Shown here in pieces: positions 50,701 to 59,700 of a DNA stretch of 64,000 bases. The notes under the pieces are model-generated. The model was not told the DNA's origin. It searched no databases and saw only the letters and a program-made list of their open reading frames with translations. The DNA comes from Sipunculus nudus (Eukaryota > Annelida > Sipuncula > Golfingiida > Sipunculidae). The position numbers and the translations under genes are program-made. Where the stretch lies: positions 34,303,401-34,367,400 of the forward strand of contig CM049317.1 of assembly GCA_026874595.1 (NCBI GenBank), read 5' to 3'. Position 1 is the stretch's first letter, and each line of letters starts with the position of its first letter.

Positions 50701-53700
50701 TGCCTTCGGCAAAGCCCGGAATACGGCCTTGTGGTCATTTACAATTCAAATAACCTCCATGCAGCACGGGATTTAATTGTATTGTGAATGTGAATAAACA
50801 CGGGTGTGACTGACCCTCTTGCAGGGTAAATAAATTTGAACAACAGGTGTTTCTCGATCCCTTGGCACTCATTTCTTATGTCAGCATACAAATATGATAG
50901 AAGCGGATCTTTTGCAGGCCCCGTAACCGTTTGTAATTGACGAAACCCGCCCCCCTCCCCCCTCTCCCGTTTCCAGACCTGGGGTCCTGAAACAACGGAT
51001 TCAGTGAAGGGCGGGGGCATTGAGCTCTAACACCCCTCATTTTATTCATTTCTTTTCGCAAGTTTTATTATTACATTTTTATTCTTGTATATTATTTTAT
51101 TCCAGACAAAAAAACTCTCTGTTGGGTCAAAACACCGTGAAAACCCCCTCCCCCCCCCCCTTCGCCTGTGAATGAGACCAGGGCTTCCAATTAGCTTACA
51201 GAGATCAGCTAGGGCTTAGAAAAATTTCATGGCTCCTCCTCTAATACTCGAACTCACCAACAGTACTCTGTTGAGTCCGGTGGCTGCTTAGAACACAGAA
51301 GCCGGTAAATTACACGGTAATTTAATATTAAACAGCCGAACTGCCTTCGGCAAAGCCCGGAATACGGCCTTGTGGTCATTTACAATTCAATTAACCTCCA
51401 TGCAGCACGGGATTTAATTGTATTGTGAATGTGAATTAACCCGAATTCCTTGTACAAAAGGCACACCCCACCGGCTTATGTGGCTCAGGGGCTGAGCAAA
51501 GCACTCAAAACCCTGAGTTCGGGAGTTCGAATCTCAGCCGAGGCGGTGAGGTACTTCACGGTCGAACTCTCTCACTGTAAGAGCTCTGCATGCATTATTG
51601 GACGGCCGTGTCCAACGGCCGTGTTTCGCCTAAAGAAGAGTTAGTTGGTGGAATGGACTAGCAATGGAAACGACTACATACCCAGAGCCCGCATATGCAG
51701 TAGTCCCCGGGCCTGATTAACACCAAGATGTATATGAGAGGAACCGGAATTTAATTTCTGCAGATGTACTAATACTTAATAAGCCTGCATAAAAATAGAG
51801 GCGGTTACACCCAACAACAAAAATAGAGAAAAGGTAAACTCAGTAAAGTTCTGCTACACGTTTTTCCTTAACAAGTATTTATGAAGTATTTCAACATTTT
51901 AAACTTTATTAAAATATTTACTTAGGTTTCACTTTGGTTTACTCAGGTTTCAAATCCAATTATCTCGGGCCAAGCCCGGAATACGGCCTTGTGGTCATTC
52001 ACAATTCAATTTACCTCCATGCAGCATGGGATTTAATTGTATTGTGAATATGAATAAACCCGGATGTGACTGACCCACTTGCAGGGTAAATAAATGTGAA
52101 CAACAGGTGTTTCTCGATCCCTTGGCACTCATTTCTTATGTCAGCATACAACCATGATAGAAGCGTTTCCTTTGCAGGCCCCGCAACCGTTTTTTATGGA
52201 CGAAACCCCCCCCCCCCAATCCCAGTTTCCAGACCTGGGGTCCTAAAACCACGAATTCAGTGGAGGGTGGGGGCATTGCGCTCTAACACCCCTCATTTCA
52301 TTAATTTCTTTTCGCAGGTATTATTATTACATTTTTATTCTTATATATTATTTTATTCCAGACAAAAAAAAAACTGTCGGGTCAAAAACCGTAAACACCC
52401 ATCCCCCCCCCCCCCACCCCCTTCGCCTGTGAATGAGACCAGGGCTTCCAATTAGCCTACAGAGGTCAGCTAGAGCTTTGAAAAATTTTATGGCTCCTCC
52501 TCTAATACTCGAACTCACCAACAGTACTCTGTTGAGTCCGGGGGCTGCTTAGAACACAGAAGCCGGTAAATTACACGGAAATTTAATATTCGACTTGAAC
52601 ATATCAATTATTCTACCACGAGTATCGGATTTAAAGTATGACACTTTGCAATTTATAAACGTAGGTGGGCATCTTCACTGTAAAGATATCAACATGTAAC
52701 AAACTATTCAATGTCTGGACTTTCAAGTTAATATCCAAATTTTGGAGAAATATAAATATTTAAACCTCGATACCTAAAGTTCGACTACGTTATGCAAAGA
52801 AATTTAAGATAACAGAATTTCCTCATATTTTTGTGATAGGTGCTTCAACATTTCCTCATTACTTTACATATTTAAAATGTTCACTATGTAACAGGGAACA
52901 TCTGGATATGCCACTGGTTCCCGCAGTTAACTCACCGTTAGGAAAATAAATCATTTTGATGAACGCATCATCTGGAGTGATTTTTTGAGTGGTTTCTAAA
53001 TTACGTGTATGTTATCACCGGAAACGGCCTAACTGGTTAAGATCAGAATGCCTATAATAATACGTAAATCCTTAAAAAACCCACAAACGATGACTTTTCT
53101 TCCCTTTACCGACACTGCATATTTTTCAACTTACGCCACTACATCAAGATATTTTCAATATTGCCATTCATATATTACTATCAACCACAATCTGGACATC
53201 TGCATCCCTCGATCCGGTATGACGATTTACACACCAACCCGTTCACAATACTTTTTTTCGTATATGAAATATCTTTTCATTACACGCACAACATTCCCGT
53301 CTTCAAATACGATTTAAAAATCAGCTGGTAAACAAATAGGGCAAACCTCTCGTCCTAGCAACACCTCTTGTAATGACAGTGATGGTCGGTATGGTGTGCT
53401 ATATACTTTACATGTTACAGTGATATATTCAAAGCAAAACCGGAAAACATGTTTAATCTAACTTTTCAATCTAAATAGGTTATTACTTTGCCGATTTCTG
53501 TTGATATTGCCCCTGAAAGATTTGAATAAGTTGATTTTTGGTCTGGTTCCCTTTCAATTTCTTTAAACAGATACATATGTTTATGCATTTTTCTACAGTT
53601 TAATATCATTGCAGTAAATTGTTAGAGCGTATCCTGGACCAGTCTTGCTAAATGACACAATTTATTTCTAAATTTAACAGGCCTAATCCTTTCACAAATA

Positions 53701-56700
53701 ACCTGGTTACACAGATGATCGACATACTAACATATAATATCTGTTTACATTAGGCTGGTCAGAGTGGGGGAACTGGAGTGAATGTTCTGAACTGTGTAAC
53801 ACCGGCGAGAGAATCAGGAGCCGGGACTGCCCGGAGGGATACACGTGTGACGAGGGACCTGCGTATGAAAACGAAACATGTAACACCCATCCCTGTCCAG
53901 GTGAGAACACTTGCGACATCTGTTGGCGACAACTAAGTGCTTTGGCAAGATATTAAAAGTGTAGTTTCTAATCTTACTTCTTAAAGCGTAATTGATGTCT
54001 CAATCTGTGGTAGGTATTTCAGTTAACACAAATATTCCAGATGAACAGTTGATGTAAATCTTCTAAGTGAATAGTCCGATTTAATAGCGGAAACAATCTG
54101 TTGTAATCCAAAAGTGAAGTTCTTGTAATAATCCCAAAGGTGAAACTGAAGACAATCCGTGTATAAAGTCTGTATAAATTCGTTGAAGATCTGTAAGTTG
54201 TGCAATTATCGGAAAGGTCCCAAACAAATTCACACTCTTCCGTGTCCGCTGGAATATTTCTCTCTGTCGACTCTAAACCCAGCCCCTATTTATAGCTTTT
54301 TCGCCCGATGCCCAGAAACTTTTATTTTCACGAACGTACCGAACACAACAATGCACACGCGCCCATAGCGCACGAACAGACCCGAAAATTCTAGACAACA
54401 ACGAGCGATGTGTCTCTACAAGCCAGGGATCAACCAGTAGGGCTCCCATAGCAACGCCCAGGGCTTGAGCCTCACACAAATCAGGCGCATAATAAACAGA
54501 TACATACAAATCAAATCATATTTACGTTTGATAGGTATATCTGTTACTTTTCATGAGGAACATATTTTATGTTTTAACATATTTACTTTTTAAAATAACG
54601 AATTTGTCTATGTTTGAATATTGACAATGTAGCGATAATTGGTCACCCGACTTTTGTTTGTAAGCGAAATTCAACAGATAACCATAATAATCCAAAGTAT
54701 CAACAATGAAATAAAACCGCTCATAAAGATAGCATGACCTCTCTGATATTTAAGTATATGTTGAATCATATATCACATTCTAGCATTATTGGCGATATAT
54801 AGTAATTCCTACATTCTTGCCTCTGTTATTCTCCAAATCTATTTGCCTAGTGGGCGAGTATTTTGCAAGTATGTCTCCAAATATATTTGCATATATAAGA
54901 AAAAAAAATCTTCTAACTTTATGTTTATCAGACTTGGACAGACAAATATTCAAATTTCATTTTTTTTTGGATGGAGGTAACCGCCTCCATTTTTCAATGG
55001 TTGCTTAACTATTGCTATGTACATCTGCAGAGTTTCGGTTTCGATTAAGGTGACAGGAGCTTATATACCCGGTTATCATGGTGTCAACCAGGCTCGGTGT
55101 ACCACTCCTGCGGGTCCTGGGTGTATGTCATCCCCATTGCTGGGTCATAAAACCGAGGACCCCCCCAAAGGCTCACTCGTTTGAAACATGACCGTTGGGC
55201 ACACTGACCCCATTAAGCCTGCAGAACGCTCAAATCCTGGGCGAAAGGCGACTGTGAAAAATCTCACCGCCTCGGCTGAGATTCGAACTCACGATCCCCT
55301 GGCTTTGACTCTTGTGCTCTACCCCCGTTCAACAATAACCATTCTGATTACTTGAATATTTCTGATTATTTGAAACTATTAATTTGATGTGCTTTGTCGC
55401 AACCTTCAGTATCTCAAAGCGTTGAAATAAAAAATAAAATGTGCAAACATCAAGTTGTAGTAGATGCGAGGTTAATCAGGATCAACTATTCGATCTTCAT
55501 ATTTGCAAGCATTGATGAGAAATGTTAAGTTTGAATTTTCAGATAAAAGTTTACAGATTTATAGGTAAATGAGATTTTATTTATCTATGGCAAACGTCAA
55601 ATTTTTATCAAAGGGATCAAAGTTATTGTTTGCCATAACATAACTGTAGGTGCCATTAGTATTTGGTAACTAACAATATGACAGTAAGCACACCAACGTT
55701 CAGGATTGCTGAAAAATATTAGTTTTAGTGTGAATTTTCATTGTCAATAAGCTTATAATGTCAATGTGTCACAAATTAAGAAATTGCCGGGCTATCATTC
55801 CTCCTGAAAACAACACGTTTGAACGAACTTTTCTCTTGTATTATCTATTTCAGTTTAAACATTTGTTTAATAAAACAATGGGGAAACATAAAGGTGGCAT
55901 AATCAGTGTTGTGAAACTGCTGAAGTTATTCCTCGGAATAAATTAAGTTTCATGGCGATCAGTATGGCTATCATTACGAAATTTTAAATTCTTTATGAAA
56001 TAAGTGACAATGAAATGATAAGTGAAATGTCCTTGATATGTTGGTCCTAATGAAATTTCAGTAGGAAGTGTCTGGATCTGAACTTAAAATTTTCGAGGTT
56101 TAATGTTGTGAATTGTGCCCGTGTAACATCCCGACTACACGACAAAGGAAACAGCCATCGTTATTGCTTAGCATTTCTGAAAGTTAGCTCAGAAAACAAC
56201 AGTCAAACACCAAAATAATCTCAATTACGGTCATAAGGTCATTAAACATTTTCATGTGTTTGTAATCATATACGGTAAATATTCATTATCCTAAAAATAT
56301 GTCATATTCAATGGTAATTCGAATGTCCATTTTAATTAAAATGTCACTTAAGTATTCATCAAATTGCACCAATTCACTTTTAAAAAAAAACCTTCCAGTT
56401 TCTGAGGGGGCCCCCAAGACACCCCCCTGTTCGAGCAAGCGCGAATATTGCCGCTATTGCACCAATCAATTCCCCTTATGAAAAAAAAAAAACTTTTCTA
56501 CGATACTGCTGGGAACGCGCCCCCTTGTCGTGTTTGTTAAAGGGACATAACCAGAAGCAATAACATGTCTATTCTTTCACACTATCCGTTCAGTTTTTCT
56601 TTATGCAAAGGTTTTCCAGCAAAACCACCCCAGGACACAGTCTCAGTACCTCGCAAACGGCTGCTTAAGACCTTGTTATGGCTCTGCGTGTTGGTAAACA

Positions 56701-59700
56701 AAGTCCACTGTGTCTGTTAACCATAACAAGGCCGTGTGACCGGAGGTCCAATTGTGAGCCGTAACACTCAGTGTTTCAGTCAGCGAGAACATGTATTAAT
56801 TTTTTCGACTAAGCCAGTCAGGGCATCTCCGGATCGACACTTGTGTGGCCTGGCGATATACCCGCTGTGTTTATGTTTACAGGTGTGATCGCGCCCAGTC
56901 CATTGTTTTTAACACTGGCTTACGGGAGCAAGCAAATGGTTTATGGCAATATTTGGCAGGTACAAATTTATTTTTAAGGGAAGAAACTATTTTTTGTGTT
57001 AATTCAACATGTTTTAAAAAGTGATTGGGACCCTTTAAGGGTGTTATTAAGGGAAATACATTTTTATGAATGCACGTACGTCTCAACCTGACAAAGATTT
57101 GAAAGTAGTAAAATATTGGAAATACAACGAGTCTGACTATATATCTAATACTTATTAAAGGAATTCGCTCTACCTTTGTCCTCGATGTTCTCTGAAACCG
57201 CCTTGCGTATGACCCTCTGCCATACCTCATTTTAAAGGTTATTGTCCCCGTAGTAACATTGTCGATATGAGAATAAATAATTCTTAATGTACACATCATT
57301 CAGATTGATTGTTACATGATGTTCGACCTGAGTGGAGAAAACACTGCCAAAAACAGCCGAACTGCCTTCGGCAGAGCCCGGAATATGGCCTTGTGTTCAT
57401 TCACAATTCAATTAACCTCCATGCAGCACGGGATTTAATTGTATTGTGAATGTGAATTAACCCGAATTCCTTGTACATAAGGCACACCCCACCGGCTTAT
57501 GTGGCTCAGGGGCTGAGCAAAGCACTCAAAACCCTGAGTTCGGGAGTTCGAATCTCAGCCGAGGCGGTGAGGTACTTCACGGTCGAACTCTCTCACTGTA
57601 AGAGCTCTGCATGCATTATTGGACGGCCGTGTCCAACGGCCGTGTTTCGCCTAAAGAAGAGTTAGTTGGTGGTATGGACTAGCAATGGAAACGACTACAT
57701 ACCCAGAGCCCGCATATGCAGTAGTCCCCGGGCCTGATTAACACCAAGATGTATATGAGAGGAACCGGAATTTAATTTCTGCAGATGTACTAATACTTAA
57801 TAAGCCCGCATAAAAATAGAGGCGGTTACACCCAACAACAAAAATAGAGAAAAGGTAAACTCAGTAAAGTTCTGCTACACGTTTTTCCTTAACAAGTATT
57901 TATGAAGTATTTCAACATTTTAAACTTTATTAAAATATTTACTTAGGTTTCACTTAGGTTTACTCAGGTTTCAAATCCAATTATCTCGGGCCAAGCCCGG
58001 AATACGGCCTTGTGGTCATTCACAATTCAATTTACCTCCATGCAGCACGGGATTTAATTGTATTGTGAATATGAATAAACCCGGATGTGACTGACCCACT
58101 TGCAGGGTAAATAAATGTGAACAACAGGTGTTTCTCGATCCCTTGGCACTCATTTCTTATGTCAGCATACAACCATGATAGAAGCGTTTCCTTTGCAGGC
58201 CCCGCAACCGTTTTTTATGGACGAAACCCCCCCCCCCCCCAATCCCAGTTTCCAGACCTGGGGTCCTAAAACCACGAATTCAGTGGAGGGCGGGGGCATT
58301 GCGCTCTAACACCCCTCATTTTATTAATTTCTTTTCGCAGGTATTATTATTACATTTTTTATTCTTATATATTATTTTATTCCAGACAAAAAAAAAACTG
58401 TCGGGTCAAAAACCGTAAACACCCACCCCCCCCCCCCCCACCCCCTTCGCCTGTGAATGAGACCAGGGCTTCCAATTAGCCTACAGAGCTCAGCTAGAGC
58501 TTTGAAAAATTTCATGGCTCCTCCTCTAATACTCGAACTCACCAACAGTACTCTGTTAAGTCCGGGGGCTGCTTAGAACACAGAAGCCGGTAAATTACAC
58601 GCACATTTAATATGTGACTTGAACATATCAATTATACTACCACGAGCATTGGATTTAAAGTATGACACTTTGCAAGTTATAAACGTAGGTGGTCTTCTTC
58701 ACTGTATAGATATCAACATGTTACAAACTATTCAATATCTGGACTTTCAAGTTTATATCCAAATTTTGGAGAAATATAATTATTTTAGCCCTCCTCACCT
58801 AAAGTTTGTCAACGTTATGCAAAGAAATTTAAGAGAACGGAATTTCCTCATATTTTTTTGATAGGTGCTTCAACATTTCCTGATTACTTTACATATTTAA
58901 AATGTTCACTATGTAACAGGGAACATCTGAATATGCCATTGGTTCCCGCAGTTAACTCACCGTTAGGAAAATGAATCATTTTGATGAACGCATCATCTGG
59001 AGTGATTTTTGAGTGGTTTCTAAATTACGTGTATGTAATCACCGGAAACGGCCTAACTGGTTACGGCAAGGACAGGAATGCCTATAATGGCGGCCGCGTG
59101 ATTACGTAAATCCTTAAAAAAACACAAACGATTACTTTCCTTCCCTTGACCGACACTGGGTATTTTTAACTTACGCCACTACATCAAGATGTTTTAAATA
59201 TTGAAATTCATATATTACTATCAACCAAAATCTGGAATATGAAAACGTCTTGATCCGATAGGACGATTTACACACCAACCCGTTCACAATACTTCTTTTC
59301 GTATATGAAATATCTTTTCATTACACGCACAACATTCCCGTCCGTCTTCAAATACGACTTAAAAATCAGCTAGTAAGCAAATAAAGCAAACCTCTCGTCT
59401 AAGCAACACCTCTTGTAATGGCAGTGATTGTCGGTATGATGTGCTATATACTTTTAATGTTTCAGTGATATATTTATAGCAAAACCGGAAAACATGTTTA
59501 ATCTAACTTTTCAATCCTAATAGGTTATTACTTTGCCAATTTCTATTTATCTTGCCCACTGAAAGGTTTGAATAAGTTGATTCTTAGCCTGGTCCCCTTT
59601 CAATTCCTTTAAACAGATACATATGCATGTGCATTTTTCTTCAGCCTAATATTATTGCAGTAAATTGTTAGAGCGTATCCTGGATCAGGCTTGCTAAATG

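Noticed and set aside
56877-57299. 140-codon minus-strand frame
   Set aside because: Crosses two duplication blocks whose other copies do not keep the frame; no domain.
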